A stretch of DNA of 64,000 nucleotides from JALZUV01 sp964654855 (GCA_964654855.1 CAZZJS010000003.1:124001-188000); one strand, 5' to 3'. Positions 51,621-61,693 are shown, counted from the first letter of the stretch. Notes: generated by a model not told the origin, from the sequence alone. Numbers and translations: made by a program.

Positions 51621-53453
51621 TTAAGGTGTCTTGATTAAGAGCTGACCATTATATTGTGCTAACGTCATTTTTTGATCCGACACTTTGAATCGGATATTTT
51701 GCAGTAGTAGTTTAAATTTCCACCCAGCTGCATTTTGGGTGCTCTCAATTTGCATAAAGTTTCGATCTTCTTTCTTGATAGTGCCTTGAATGCTATCTCT
51801 ATCTTTGAGGCGCTCATAGATAGAGATTAAATCAAATTTACCTAGTGTTTTACCTTCTTTTCGGATGGTAATGCCCGCACCTTTGATCTCTGCTTCGAGC
51901 TTCAAGTTTGAATCTAAAAGTTCTAGTTTAGTAATTCGGCTTGTACTGTTTTTATGCGGAGTATATTGCGAGATACGACCTTGGTGATCGTATCCTTTGA
52001 TACTGTTAAACTCGTTAGTACTTTGATGGTGATTATACGAAATCTCATGCGTATACGATTGATCGCCACCGTGGTCACGATTATATTTGGCTCTGGAAGA
52101 ATTGGGGAAGCCTAGTTTTTTCATATAGTCGTAGACGTTATAATCTTTCGTCTCTGCTTTTTCCATCTTGAAGATATTTTTCCAATCACCTTTATCGCCA
52201 TGCCAATCGAGATATTCAACAGTGGAGTGGAGAGAGCTGACTTGTTTATTGGTGAAATTCTCAGGAGTATCGGTGGGATGAATTGTGCCCTCTGAATTGA
52301 GTAAGTTTGCCTCATTCAAGAGTTCAAATAAACGATCTTTCTGGCTTGATAAGCTGATCGAATGTGCGCTTAAAGGACCGTAGCTTGCAATAAAGAGTAG
52401 AATCACAATTGTTGAGGTGATCAAGTTGAATGACTTGGTTTTGGATACAAGCATGTAAAATGTTGAGGCTGTTAGCCAAAGGCCAAAAACAGCAACTAAA
52501 TAGCGCTGCCATGTGACACCATATTCAGAAATACGAAACCCAATGGCAATAAATAGAAGCACAATCGGTAGCAATAGTAGCTTAAAGAAATGGTCGCGAA
52601 TTAGCTGGGCGATGGTAATGCCAGAGCGAGCTAGCGGATAACTTACCAAGTAAGTGAGCAAACCAACGCAGCTATAACTGGCGACCATGTAGGTTAAGTT
52701 GCCTTTAGGGAGCTCCATTTGAAAGAGAATTTTTGCCGCATAAGCGTAGAGAATAGCGGTGTAAACCAGCAAGAGTGGGCAAAGCAAATATCGTACGATA
52801 AAGTTAATCCCTTTAGGGTAAGTTAGCTCCTCAGCATTTTCTTTCTCAGTTTGGGTTGGGGTATTGGCAAGCATATAAACCGGCGCGAACAAACTTGTTC
52901 CTAAAATCCATAAAGTTGAGAAAACTTTATTGTGGATTTTAATTTCAAATAAATAACCAATGCTGGCGAGTATTGCAGAAACGCCGCCGCACAAGACCAG
53001 TGTTGATAATATGGCAAACAAAATATTTGAAGCTAGTGATGTATTATGTTGGCAGCATTCTGCATCTTCGGCAGATTTTAAAAAATAAGGTGCGCAGAAA
53101 AGCCCGATAATAGAAGCTGTGATCAGGTAAGGTGCGCTTGGTTTATAATCATTCAGAAGGAAAAAGCTTCCGCCATAGATAATCGCAAATATGGTTCCAT
53201 AAAAGATGGACTGATTTAAGGAAATATTTTGCTGTTCGCGGTAAAGCGTAAGGCAATAAGTGGTGAGCATCATACAAACGGAAAATAATTCAGCCCGTAT
53301 GAAATTCTCTCCCAATATCTGTCGATCATAAAGCTGGAATAGTCCAGTTAGGGTAAGGATAGTGCTGAAAAGAAAGGTGATAGGGAAGCGGGTAATGGCT
53401 TTTTTGAAGTTTGTGTAAAAAAGCGCAATGAAATGTTTGATAAGTGCGTTCAT
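51621..53453 (-). CDS. DUF4153 multi-pass membrane protein
   Basis: 610 residues. The first ~370 are about a dozen hydrophobic helices, e.g. FLFSTILTLTGLFQLY, ILFAILSTLVLCGGVSAIL and TAILYAYAAKILF; the latter two lie in regions resembling DUF4153 (with YLFEIKIHNKV). The last ~240 residues are a soluble region rich in Asn, Lys, Tyr and Ser. The gene is AT-richer than its neighbours. Function unknown. The assignment to DUF4153 is from memory of the family layout. Confidence 0.7.
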   Translation of the reverse strand: MNALIKHFIALFYTNFKKAITRFPITFLFSTILTLTGLFQLYDRQILGENFIRAELFSVCMMLTTYCLTLYREQQNISLNQSIFYGTIFAIIYGGSFFLLNDYKPSAPYLITASIIGLFCAPYFLKSAEDAECCQHNTSLASNILFAILSTLVLCGGVSAILASIGYLFEIKIHNKVFSTLWILGTSLFAPVYMLANTPTQTEKENAEELTYPKGINFIVRYLLCPLLLVYTAILYAYAAKILFQMELPKGNLTYMVASYSCVGLLTYLVSYPLARSGITIAQLIRDHFFKLLLLPIVLLFIAIGFRISEYGVTWQRYLVAVFGLWLTASTFYMLVSKTKSFNLITSTIVILLFIASYGPLSAHSISLSSQKDRLFELLNEANLLNSEGTIHPTDTPENFTNKQVSSLHSTVEYLDWHGDKGDWKNIFKMEKAETKDYNVYDYMKKLGFPNSSRAKYNRDHGGDQSYTHEISYNHHQSTNEFNSIKGYDHQGRISQYTPHKNSTSRITKLELLDSNLKLEAEIKGAGITIRKEGKTLGKFDLISIYERLKDRDSIQGTIKKEDRNFMQIESTQNAAGWKFKLLLQNIRFKVSDQKMTLAQYNGQLLIKTP

Positions 53454-53480
53454 GGGGTGAGCCTAATCATAATAGGATAG

Positions 53481-53906
53481 TTAGCCAAGCGCTAGTTCCA
53501 TGATGAGTGCATCTTTGCGTGTGCCATCGGGCATACCGTAATAATTCGCGCGAGTGGCGGTTTGGATGAATTTGTGTTTTTGATAGAGGGCGATGCCTGC
53601 TTCATTGCCGTCACGAACTTCGAGGAAAAAGTGAGTGATAGCTTCATCGTGCAAAATTGAAATGGCATGCTTTAACAATGTTGCAGCATGTCCTTGGCGG
53701 CGGGCATTAGGTGCAGTGGCGAGGGTAATGATTTCTGCTTCATCCGCTGCGGTACGAATGAGGATAAAGGCGCTATCTTCGATGAGCCATCCTCGTGCGC
53801 TATTATTGAGGAGTTCGTGAAATTGTGCGGAATCCCATGCTTTAGGAAATGATTCGCTATGTAGCTGTGCTAGCCAACTCGCATCGTGTAAAGTGATCTC
53901 CCTCAC
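53481..53906 (-). CDS. rimI: Ribosomal protein S18 alanine N-acetyltransferase (GNAT)
   Basis: 141 residues. GNAT fold: ITLATAPNARRQGHAATLLKHAI holds the acetyl-CoA loop (RRQGHA), and FFLEVRDGNEAGIALYQKHKF is the RimI signature, followed by RANYYGMPDGTRKDALIMELAL. It acetylates the N terminus of S18 or other proteins. tsaB, often adjacent in other bacteria, is absent. It overlaps the TPR-methyltransferase by 4 bp. Confidence 0.88.
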   Translation of the reverse strand: MREITLHDASWLAQLHSESFPKAWDSAQFHELLNNSARGWLIEDSAFILIRTAADEAEIITLATAPNARRQGHAATLLKHAISILHDEAITHFFLEVRDGNEAGIALYQKHKFIQTATRANYYGMPDGTRKDALIMELALG

Positions 53907-54904
53907 TTTTGTAATACCACCATGTAAGAGGGGCGAGGGTCATCTTCGTAAAGAGTGACCTCACGTAACGAAATAGCATTAAGCTTGGTGCGCTCGGCTT
54001 GAGTTTTGAGATAATGGCTGCTATGAGCAAATCGCTGGATATCGCTGATATAACGATATCCTTCTGTTGCTTTGAGTGCGAAGGCAGTGAAGATAAAATA
54101 TCCGCCAGGTTTAAGCGCTTTGGCAGCACCATCCATCACAGCGGCAAGCCCTCCTGTTATAGGCATTACATTGGCGGCGACGATCAAATCATAAGCTGGA
54201 ACGGATTGTTGTAGGAGATGATCACGCATATCTGCTTCGATAAAATCGGCGTAAGATTTACTCTCTGTTTCTTTGGCCTGTTCTATCATTTCAGGACAAA
54301 TATCGAGGCCAACGAGTTTGGAGGTGAGAGTGGAAAGTAGCCCTCCGCAAAGGCCTGTGCCACACCCAAGTTCTAAAATAACTTCAGGTGTTATGTTCAA
54401 GTCTACAATCTGTTCGTAAAGTTCAGCATCTCCCTCATATTCTTTTTCTAGCTCTTCTAGACTATAAGTGGCTGCGCGTTTTGAAAACTTACTTAAAATA
54501 AAGGGAATAGGAGTGGTATGTGGTGCATAGCCATCAGCATATTGCCCACCTTCGTACGTGGCTTTGAGGTAAAGTGCCATTTCGTTTTTCGGATCGAATG
54601 CGAGAGACTTATTCAGTGCCTGAAGACCTTCATATTTTTTACTTAACCCGAAATGGCACACAGCCATTTTATAGAGCGCCATAGCATGTGAAGGTTGCCG
54701 CCATAAAACGAATTTAAAACGAATTTTGGCTTCTTCAAATTCACGTTCAGCGAGTAGCTCTTCTCCTAAGCGATAGGCAGAGCTTACTGGTTCCTTCGCA
54801 CGCGTTAGCAAGATGCGCGCTTCTTCTTTTAGTGGCATAAACCAGTTGCGCAGCATCGCTTCCCATTGTGCGGGTAGGGCTTGTAATTGATCTATCAACG
54901 CCAT
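53903..54904 (-). CDS. TPR-containing SAM-dependent methyltransferase
   Basis: 333 residues. The N-terminal ~120 form TPR-like helices (RLGEELLAEREFEEAKIRFKF, ALYKMAVCHFGL, ALNKSLAFDPKNEMALYLKA). The methyltransferase domain follows with motif I ILELGCGTGLCGGLL, VGLDICPEMIEQAKE and ADMRDHL. The substrate is unknown; NDUFAF5-like or methionine-linked enzymes share this layout, but no assignment is secure. It is divergent from ubiG (24 bp between starts) and coupled to rimI. Confidence 0.85.
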   Translation of the reverse strand: MALIDQLQALPAQWEAMLRNWFMPLKEEARILLTRAKEPVSSAYRLGEELLAEREFEEAKIRFKFVLWRQPSHAMALYKMAVCHFGLSKKYEGLQALNKSLAFDPKNEMALYLKATYEGGQYADGYAPHTTPIPFILSKFSKRAATYSLEELEKEYEGDAELYEQIVDLNITPEVILELGCGTGLCGGLLSTLTSKLVGLDICPEMIEQAKETESKSYADFIEADMRDHLLQQSVPAYDLIVAANVMPITGGLAAVMDGAAKALKPGGYFIFTAFALKATEGYRYISDIQRFAHSSHYLKTQAERTKLNAISLREVTLYEDDPRPSYMVVLQK

Positions 54905-54928
54905 AGATATGATCTACCTAATAATCGT

Positions 54929-55669
54929 ATGAAAGTGAATAGGCGAGTGACGGCAACCACCCTAGAACTGGAAGAAATTGAGAAATTCACCGCAATTGCT
55001 GCAGAATGGTGGGATGAGTCGGGTAAGTTTGCGCCGCTACATAAGATCAATCCAACGCGGGTTCAGTATATTCGTGATGTCATTTATCAGCATTTTGATT
55101 GTGATTCGCTCGAAGGTAAAAAGCTGATCGATATTGGTTGTGGCGGTGGTTTGGTTTCTGAGCCGATGGCGCGACTGGGTGCGAAAGTCACCGGTATTGA
55201 TGGCGGCGAGAAGAATGTCAAAACGGCGATGGCGCACGCGCAGGCCATGCAACTAAAAATCGATTACCGCACAACGACGGCAGAAGCTCTGGCTGAAAAA
55301 GGCGAGCAGTTTGATGTTGTGCTAGCGCTAGAGATTATCGAGCATGTAGGCGATGTCGCTTTATTTCTAGAATCTGTTTCGAAGCTCGTAAAACCTGGTG
55401 GTATTCTCATTATGAGCACGTTGAACCGAACCATGAAGTCTTATGCTCTGGCCATTGTTGGTGCTGAATACGTGTTGCGCTGGCTTCCGCGTGGTACGCA
55501 TGATTGGAAAAAATTCCTGACTCCTGCAGAACTTATCCAACCTTTACAGGTTCATGGCCTAAAGCATATGGAAAGTAAAGGTATGGTGATGAATCCTTTG
55601 AAATGGGAATGGCAGATGTCTGATAGTGATTTGGAGGTGAATTATTATGCCAGTTTCACAAAATTGTAG
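54929..55669 (+). CDS. ubiG: Ubiquinone biosynthesis O-methyltransferase
   Basis: 246 residues from the ATG at 54929; the longer open frame overlaps the divergent gene. Starts with EIEKFTAIAAEWWDESGKFAPLHKINPTRVQYI, the UbiG hallmark. Motif I is LIDIGCGGGLVSEPMARLGA, then GIDGGEKNV and VLALEIIEHV. It carries out both O-methylations of the ubiquinone ring. thiE starts 23 bp inside its end. Confidence 0.96.
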   Translation: MKVNRRVTATTLELEEIEKFTAIAAEWWDESGKFAPLHKINPTRVQYIRDVIYQHFDCDSLEGKKLIDIGCGGGLVSEPMARLGAKVTGIDGGEKNVKTAMAHAQAMQLKIDYRTTTAEALAEKGEQFDVVLALEIIEHVGDVALFLESVSKLVKPGGILIMSTLNRTMKSYALAIVGAEYVLRWLPRGTHDWKKFLTPAELIQPLQVHGLKHMESKGMVMNPLKWEWQMSDSDLEVNYYASFTKL

Positions 55670-56327
55670 GCTCTACGCCATTACGCCGCCGAAATTTGAA
55701 CTTTTGGAATTCATTCCGCAGGTAGAGGAAGCCTTTGCCGCAGGCGATATCGCATGTTTACAGTTGCGATTGAAAGAGGCTTCCGATGATGAAATCCGCG
55801 AAGCAGCGAAAGCATTGCAGCCTATTTGCCGCGCGCATAACGCGGCCTTTGTGGTGAATGATAGTTTGGAGATTGCACTGGAGGTGGGCGCGGATGGCGT
55901 GCATCTAGGGCAAGAGGATCTTGAAGGTACGAGCGTGAAGGCCATTGCGGAGCAGTTGCCTGAAGGTATGATTTTGGGCGTGACATGCCATGCCTCGAAC
56001 CATTTGGCGATGGAAGCGGGCGAGCAGGGGGCGGCTTATGTGGCTTTCGGCGCGTTTTATGAAACGACCTCTAAGCCCAAAGAGAAGTTAGAGAAATGGG
56101 GGACGCCTACGCCCGATTTGTTGGAAGGCTGGACAATGTTCACGACCGTTCCATGTGTAGCAATTGGTGGTATCACGCCGTATAATTGTAAACCTCTTGT
56201 GCAGGCTGGAGCTGACTTTATTGCGGTGATCACAGGTATATGGAATCATCCTCAGGGCGCGGGTGCAGGGGTTGAAGCTTATCATACGGCAATACAGGAA
56301 GCGCTTGCGGCGGGGGCTGTCGCCTGA
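55647..56327 (+). CDS. thiE: Thiamine-phosphate synthase
   Basis: 226 residues. LYAITPP start, CLQLRLKEASDDE, FVVNDSLEIALEVGADGVHLGQED (pyrophosphate/Mg site) and PCVAIGGIT match ThiE. It joins the thiazole and pyrimidine halves of thiamine. Other thiamine genes are absent from the window. The start overlaps the end of ubiG, so translation is coupled. Confidence 0.93.
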   Translation: MPVSQNCRLYAITPPKFELLEFIPQVEEAFAAGDIACLQLRLKEASDDEIREAAKALQPICRAHNAAFVVNDSLEIALEVGADGVHLGQEDLEGTSVKAIAEQLPEGMILGVTCHASNHLAMEAGEQGAAYVAFGAFYETTSKPKEKLEKWGTPTPDLLEGWTMFTTVPCVAIGGITPYNCKPLVQAGADFIAVITGIWNHPQGAGAGVEAYHTAIQEALAAGAVA

Positions 56328-56333
56328 TATACC
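56305..56333 (+). promoter_or_regulatory. Candidate efp promoter, leaderless spacing
   Basis: TTGCGG (56305-56310), a 17-bp spacer and TATACC (56328-56333) lie 7 bp before the efp ATG, with no Shine-Dalgarno sequence. Confidence 0.35.
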
Positions 56334-56340
56334 GCGCCAC

Positions 56341-56907
56341 ATGAAAATAGATGGTGTTTCGATTCGTAAAGGGAATGTGCTAATGCACAAAGGTGATCGC
56401 TTATGGGTGGTCGTCAAAACGCAACATACGCAACCTGGTAAAGGTGGAGCTTATATGCAGGTGGAGATGAAAGATCTTCGCGATGGCACAAAGCTTAATG
56501 AGCGTTTTCGTTCGGATGAGAAGGTAGAGAAGGTTCGCCTCGATCAGCAAGATTATCAGTTCCTCTATGCAGATGAAGGCTTGCTAAACTTTATGGATCA
56601 AGAGAGTTTTGAGCAAATTACGATCAATGCTGACATGATTGATGAAAAGCAATTGCCATTCCTGAGCGATGGTATGGTGGTTGCGATTGAAAGTTATGAG
56701 AGTGAGCCAATTGGTATTGCACTTCCACAGCAGGTGACCTTAGAGATTACTGAGGCAGATGCGGTAGTGAAGGGGCAAACAGCTTCTTCCTCTTACAAGC
56801 CAGCTGTATTGGAAAATGGAGTGAATATTTTAGTGCCGCCGCATATTTCTGCGGGAACGCGTGTGATTGTCGATACGCAAACCGGTGAATATGTAGGGAA
56901 AGAATAA
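56341..56907 (+). CDS. efp: Elongation factor P
   Basis: 188 residues from the ATG at 56341. Three OB-like domains. The modifiable Lys34 lies in QPGKGGAY, the tip that reaches the peptidyl-transferase centre; RVIVDTQTGEYVGK near the end is the family signature. It relieves stalling at proline runs, which is relevant to the Pro-rich proteins at 40.0 and 57.8 kb. No modification enzyme (epmA or epmB) is nearby. The stop shares a base with the suhB ATG. Confidence 0.97.
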   Translation: MKIDGVSIRKGNVLMHKGDRLWVVVKTQHTQPGKGGAYMQVEMKDLRDGTKLNERFRSDEKVEKVRLDQQDYQFLYADEGLLNFMDQESFEQITINADMIDEKQLPFLSDGMVVAIESYESEPIGIALPQQVTLEITEADAVVKGQTASSSYKPAVLENGVNILVPPHISAGTRVIVDTQTGEYVGKE

Positions 56908-57737
56908 TGCCAGCAATTAACTCAGCAAACTTAAATGTAATGATCAAAGCGGCAGAAAATGCTGCTCATGGCATTCGCCGCGATTTTGGTGAAGTAACCA
57001 ATTTGCAAATTTCACGCAAAGGTACGCTTGATTTTGTGACACAAACCGATTTGAAAGCTGAGAAGATTATCAAATCCGATCTTTCTTATGCCCGTCCTAA
57101 ATATGGTTTCTTATTAGAGGAGGGTGGTGAAGTGGTTGGTGATGATCTCAACTATCGCTGGGTGGTCGATCCGGTTGATGGAACAACTAATTTTATTCAT
57201 GCAATACCTTATGTTTGTATCTCTATCTCATTGGAAAAGAAGCGTTTAGTGGATGGCGCGTGGATTCCGCATGCGGCGGTTATCTATGATCCTATCCATG
57301 ATGATATGTTTATTGCGGAAGAAGGAAAAGGTGCTTTCTTAAACGATGTTCGCATTCAGGTGAGTAACCGTCAGAAGTTTGACGAGTCGTTATTAATTAC
57401 GCATTCGCCTAAGCATGATCGTGCTAATTATAAAAAATCGATGCAATTGTTTTTGAAAGTGACAGAACAATCAAAAGGTATTCGTACCATGGGTGCAACA
57501 GCTTTGGATTTAGCTTATATAGCTGCGGGTAAATATGATGCAGGTTGGTACACGGCATTTAAACGTTGGGATATTTCGGCGGGTTTGTTGATCGCAAAAG
57601 AGTCTGGGGCGCAGATTACACAGCTTGATGGCGATGAAAATATTTCAGATCCTAGTACGTTAGTGGTTGGAACTCCGAAAATGCATAAATCGTTACTCGA
57701 TGTGTTGAAACCACATTGGATCGCAAAAGCGGCGTAA
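56907..57737 (+). CDS. suhB: Inositol-1-monophosphatase family protein
   Basis: 276 residues. Metal sites: Glu in LLEEGGE, WVVDPVDGTTNFIH, and the C-terminal GATALDLAYIAAGKYDAGWY with KRWDISAGLLIAKESG. The family hydrolyses inositol or other sugar phosphates; SuhB-type members also act in rRNA transcription complexes. The ATG overlaps the efp stop by one base. Confidence 0.92.
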   Translation: MPAINSANLNVMIKAAENAAHGIRRDFGEVTNLQISRKGTLDFVTQTDLKAEKIIKSDLSYARPKYGFLLEEGGEVVGDDLNYRWVVDPVDGTTNFIHAIPYVCISISLEKKRLVDGAWIPHAAVIYDPIHDDMFIAEEGKGAFLNDVRIQVSNRQKFDESLLITHSPKHDRANYKKSMQLFLKVTEQSKGIRTMGATALDLAYIAAGKYDAGWYTAFKRWDISAGLLIAKESGAQITQLDGDENISDPSTLVVGTPKMHKSLLDVLKPHWIAKAA

Positions 57738-57811
57738 TTTACAATTCTTGCTTGCCTTATTAGGCATAATGCTTTGATATGCGCGAGCGTGTAAAAAATA
57801 ACAGGGGATAA

Positions 57812-60397
57812 ATGCGACGTAATTCTAAAAATTTGATTACTTTAGCGCTTGTATCATCTGTAGCTGCGATGGCTCTAATGCCCGCAAATTCTGAAGCTCA
57901 GCGCAATCGTCGTGCTCAATTACCGAGTGTTGAAATTCACCTGGAAGTGTTGAACTCACTTCAGCGCACTCGTGCAAATCGTCAGATGGTACGTCAGCAA
58001 GCTGCGCCGTCAACTATTCGTGCCGTGCCAGAGCCAGCTTATACAGGTGATAGCTTTGCGTCTGAAGTGGCGCGGAATATTCCATCTGCAGTTCGCGCGC
58101 CAGTGCGTAATGAACGTATAGTGCAGCAGTTACCTAAAAATGCTGCAAGACCAATCGTGGCTGCGCGAAGTGATTCGCAGGTGGTGATACAAAAACTGCC
58201 GAGCCGTAATGCCGTACGAGTTGAACCTTCTGAAGAGCAAATCGTGATGCAGCCTATTCCGCAATCAGCAAAAGAATTTGCGATTGCTGGCTCAGAAGAA
58301 ATGGAAGTGACAGCTTCTCCTGTTGTTACGGTGCCGGATGTGAAAGAAAAGAAGTCGAGTTCATTCTTTGGTCAAATCGCCGACTTCTTCACAGGTGATA
58401 AGGCAGAAGACGATATACCAGAGCTGATTGAGAAGCCTGCAATCCAGGCATTATCAGTGCCGCGTACGATTGCTTCTGGTGCGGCTCCAACTGCTGTGGC
58501 GCAAGCGCCTGTGGTTGCAGGCCAGGTCGCTGCTGAAGGTACAGGCTCCTTCTTCTCGACCTTACAGGATGAGTTAAATGGTTCGGTTCAATTTGAACAA
58601 CCGGCAACTGCTTCGATCCACCCGCAACCTATAAACCCTTCGGAAGAGATGGTGGCTCAAATTGTGTCACCAGAGCTAGAAAGTTCGAAAAATATCCCTG
58701 CTGTGAAAGCTATACCGCAGCCGATTGTTCGCCAGCGCTATGAAGAGCGATTAGAGGAAGTAGCTCCTGAAGCTCAGTCGGTAAAAGTTGAAACTGTCCC
58801 AGCATTACAGCCGATACAAGCGACGCCAGTTCCAGCCGAAATGCCTAAAGCTAAAGTGATTGAGTTAGACGAACCTGAGCGCGTGAGTGGCTTACCTGTG
58901 CCGAGCGGGTTTGTGATTGCTGAAAAAGTGAATGAGGCCGGATTAGAGAAGCCATCATATACTCCACCAAAAAAATTAGAAGAACCTACAATGTTGCAGC
59001 AGCGTAAGGTTGTTATGCAGCCAATTCCTGCACCGATTGAGGTGGTTAAGCCCGTCATACCAAAAGTAACTGCTAATGAAGATGATTTTCCGCGTTTGAG
59101 CGAAGTAGAAAACGCGTCTAGTCCAAATACGTTGGAAGAACTTCCAAAATCTGCTCAAGAATGGTTGGAAGAAGATAGTGCGCCTGCACCAACGGCAGCG
59201 CCTGCTTCACCGATCGCTGAGATGTTGGCAGAGGTTCCAAAAGTGGAAACTCCGGTGATTCAAAAACCAACTATTGTGTCTCCGGTTGTGCAGGCTCCTG
59301 TGGTGGAGTCGCCCAAAGTGGTGGAGTGGAGAGATTCTGTTGGTCAGAAGGCTGTCGAAAAACCAGTGATTGAATCGCCCGTTATCGACGATCCTGAAAT
59401 GGTTGAATTGCCAGAAATTGAACCTAGCAAATCAATGACAGATGCTGATGAATCATTTCTCAATAGTGCTTTAGAGCTTGATGATCCCGAGCTAGTAGCA
59501 TCTTTAGGTGAAGAGAAATCGATGATGGAGAAGGCGTTAGAGGAGGTGGAGCCGGTCGTTCCTGATGCTCCTGCCGCTGCACCTGTTGCTGAGTTAGAAG
59601 AAGAATTAGCTTTGCTTATAGAAGAGGAGCCCGCTTCTCAAGTGCTGCCGACTGTGGCCTCGGATCCAGCAGAGAAAGAAGGAATGTTTCCTGGTATTAC
59701 TAAAACATTCAAAGGCTTACTAGGCGATGAGCAAGAAACCGCACCAGTTGCGGCGCCTTCAGAACCGACTTCTTCAGTATCTTCTCCGGTTATTTCTAAA
59801 GAAGAGACGGCGAAGAATGTATTGCCGCCAGAGCTGCCTGTTGCGGGAGCACAGAAGAAAAATGATTTGCCAGCAATGGATTTATTAGATGAAGAAGTTG
59901 GAAATCGCTTTCTTGAGGATGAGCTAGGGCTACCTGAACTTGAGATGGCAGAACCAAAAGTTGCTGTACCTCCTCCAGTTGTTGAGGAAATATCGACTGT
60001 TCCAACGGAATCTGAGTCTACTCCAGAAGAATTTGAAGTTGCATCTTTGCCACCAGAGCCAAAGGCAACGCCTTCACCTGTTTCGACGGGTAGTGTGGCA
60101 AATCTTCGTATCGCCTATGGTGCTGATGATACAGATATTCCAGATGCGAAAAAAGCGGCTCTTGTTGATATTGCAAAGAAGGCAAAGGCAGCTGGGAAGC
60201 GCGTGATCATCTCTTCTTTTGCGAGTGGAGAGGAAGATGAAAGTAAAGCAGCAAACATGATTTCACTCTCACGTGGTTTGAGTTTGCGCGCCTTTTTTAT
60301 CGATAATGGTATCGCGATGGATCGTATTATTGTGCAGGCTAAAGGCTTGGAGAATGCGGGCGGTCCCGAAGATCGCGCAGATATTTCAGTCGACTAG
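57812..60397 (+). CDS. Large secreted Pro/Glu-rich protein with C-terminal OmpA-like domain
   Basis: 861 residues. A signal peptide (LALVSSVAAMALMPANSEA, cleavage near residue 29) is followed by ~700 residues of low-complexity Pro/Val/Glu/Ala sequence with recurring PVI and VPxV elements, probably extended and disordered. The last ~100 residues (from ~757) resemble an OmpA peptidoglycan-binding domain: LRIAYGADDTDIPDAKKAAL, LSRGLSLRAFFIDNGI, DRIIVQAKG, ending in EDRADISVD. Expected location: periplasm, anchored to peptidoglycan at one end. The gene precedes an M23 peptidase and a bactofilin, so a role in wall or shape is plausible. No overall family recognised. Confidence 0.8.
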   Translation: MRRNSKNLITLALVSSVAAMALMPANSEAQRNRRAQLPSVEIHLEVLNSLQRTRANRQMVRQQAAPSTIRAVPEPAYTGDSFASEVARNIPSAVRAPVRNERIVQQLPKNAARPIVAARSDSQVVIQKLPSRNAVRVEPSEEQIVMQPIPQSAKEFAIAGSEEMEVTASPVVTVPDVKEKKSSSFFGQIADFFTGDKAEDDIPELIEKPAIQALSVPRTIASGAAPTAVAQAPVVAGQVAAEGTGSFFSTLQDELNGSVQFEQPATASIHPQPINPSEEMVAQIVSPELESSKNIPAVKAIPQPIVRQRYEERLEEVAPEAQSVKVETVPALQPIQATPVPAEMPKAKVIELDEPERVSGLPVPSGFVIAEKVNEAGLEKPSYTPPKKLEEPTMLQQRKVVMQPIPAPIEVVKPVIPKVTANEDDFPRLSEVENASSPNTLEELPKSAQEWLEEDSAPAPTAAPASPIAEMLAEVPKVETPVIQKPTIVSPVVQAPVVESPKVVEWRDSVGQKAVEKPVIESPVIDDPEMVELPEIEPSKSMTDADESFLNSALELDDPELVASLGEEKSMMEKALEEVEPVVPDAPAAAPVAELEEELALLIEEEPASQVLPTVASDPAEKEGMFPGITKTFKGLLGDEQETAPVAAPSEPTSSVSSPVISKEETAKNVLPPELPVAGAQKKNDLPAMDLLDEEVGNRFLEDELGLPELEMAEPKVAVPPPVVEEISTVPTESESTPEEFEVASLPPEPKATPSPVSTGSVANLRIAYGADDTDIPDAKKAALVDIAKKAKAAGKRVIISSFASGEEDESKAANMISLSRGLSLRAFFIDNGIAMDRIIVQAKGLENAGGPEDRADISVD

Positions 60398-60556
60398 GCT
60401 GTTTAGTGCGATAGCACTTGTTTAGAGACGCAAAATATGGGATAAGACGAGTGCATTGCGGGTATCTGTAATGCCAAGGTTTTGGAAGTAGCCTTAGCTT
60501 CCAGAATTTAAAAATAAAAATAATAATTAAGGCATAAAAAATATAAAAGGGTAGAT

Positions 60557-61693
60557 ATGCGAGCCAATCGTCGCAAAGGTTTTAAATATTACTTTCGTAA
60601 GGTCTTTCACCGTCGCAACTTTATTGTGATGTCAGATGATTCTGTTGATCATTACCCGATCGCAGGTGCGACACAGTTCTTGATCCTAGCGCTTGTTATT
60701 GGTGGCTTTAGTTGGGGTTCATACTCAACAGGAAGTTATATGGCCGCGCAGCACGTACTAGAAGAGAAGGATCGCCAACTCGTATCGACGACTTTGCAGA
60801 AGCGTAAAATCGGCGAAGAGTACAGCTTGCTGAAGCATGATTTGAAAAAGCTTAAAGAATCAAAAGGTGATTTAAGCCAGTATGCTAAATTTGTATTAGA
60901 GCAGCATTCCCAAGAAGATGAAGTGGTAGTGGACGATACTGCTGTTATCGATTCTAACCGTCTTGGAGAAATGAAAAGCCGTCTTTTGGAGCGTATTTCG
61001 TTCTTGGAAGATAACTTATTTAAGCTGCAGCAGGAAAATGAAAGCATCGTAACAACGGTGATGGAGCGCACACAAAATAAAATTAAAGAATTGCGTGATG
61101 TGGTGAAGCGTACAGGGTTAGAGAGCTCGACTTTGACACGAAAAGCGAAAAAAGAAATCGCGCGGATGCAAAAGAAAAATTACAAAAATCAAGGGGGACC
61201 TTACTTACCTGATACAGTGCAGGACTTGGCTCCTAACTTGATTGAAAATATTGATGAAGCATTAGCCTTACAGCATTTAGTAGAGCACCTTCCGCTAGGG
61301 AAGCCTGTTGCATCGGCGCGTACAACAAGTCGTTTCGGTCGCCGATACGATCCTTTTAGTCACCGCCCTGCAATGCATTCAGGACAAGATTTTGTAGGTA
61401 AAAAGGGAGCGCGCATCGTAGCTACAGCTAATGGTCGCGTGATTTCTGCAGAGCGTCGTGGTGCTTACGGAAAAATGGTGGTGCTTGATCATGGGTTTGG
61501 AATTACAACCCGTTATGCCCATCTTAGCAAGATTGCTGTACATAAAGGGCAGCGAGTAAAGAAAGGTCAACGTATTGGAAGCCAAGGCTCCACCGGGCGT
61601 AGCACGGGCGAGCATTTGCATTATGAAGTGCGTTATAATAAAACCGCAGTTAATCCAATGAAATTTATTAAGGCAGGTAAACATGTTCGGTAG
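60557..61693 (+). CDS. Membrane-anchored M23 peptidase (LytM type)
   Basis: 378 residues. A basic cytoplasmic N terminus (~35 residues), one membrane helix (about 36-53, FLILALVIGGFSWG), a long periplasmic coiled coil (about 60-215), then the M23 domain: zinc ligands His274 and Asp278 in HSGQDF, and His355 in HLHYE, with RYAHLSKIAV between. Complete ligands suggest an active endopeptidase cutting peptidoglycan cross-links. It overlaps the bactofilin gene by 11 bp; bactofilin with M23 peptidase is an established cell-shape pair in alphaproteobacteria and Helicobacter. Confidence 0.93.
   Translation: MRANRRKGFKYYFRKVFHRRNFIVMSDDSVDHYPIAGATQFLILALVIGGFSWGSYSTGSYMAAQHVLEEKDRQLVSTTLQKRKIGEEYSLLKHDLKKLKESKGDLSQYAKFVLEQHSQEDEVVVDDTAVIDSNRLGEMKSRLLERISFLEDNLFKLQQENESIVTTVMERTQNKIKELRDVVKRTGLESSTLTRKAKKEIARMQKKNYKNQGGPYLPDTVQDLAPNLIENIDEALALQHLVEHLPLGKPVASARTTSRFGRRYDPFSHRPAMHSGQDFVGKKGARIVATANGRVISAERRGAYGKMVVLDHGFGITTRYAHLSKIAVHKGQRVKKGQRIGSQGSTGRSTGEHLHYEVRYNKTAVNPMKFIKAGKHVR

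Noticed and set aside
57751..57764. Small hairpin TGCCT-TATT-AGGCA after suhB as a terminator
   Set aside because: Only five base pairs and no T-run.
60405..60418. Hairpin AGTGC-GATA-GCACT after the 861-residue protein as a terminator
   Set aside because: Short stem and only a weak T-stretch; could not be distinguished from chance.
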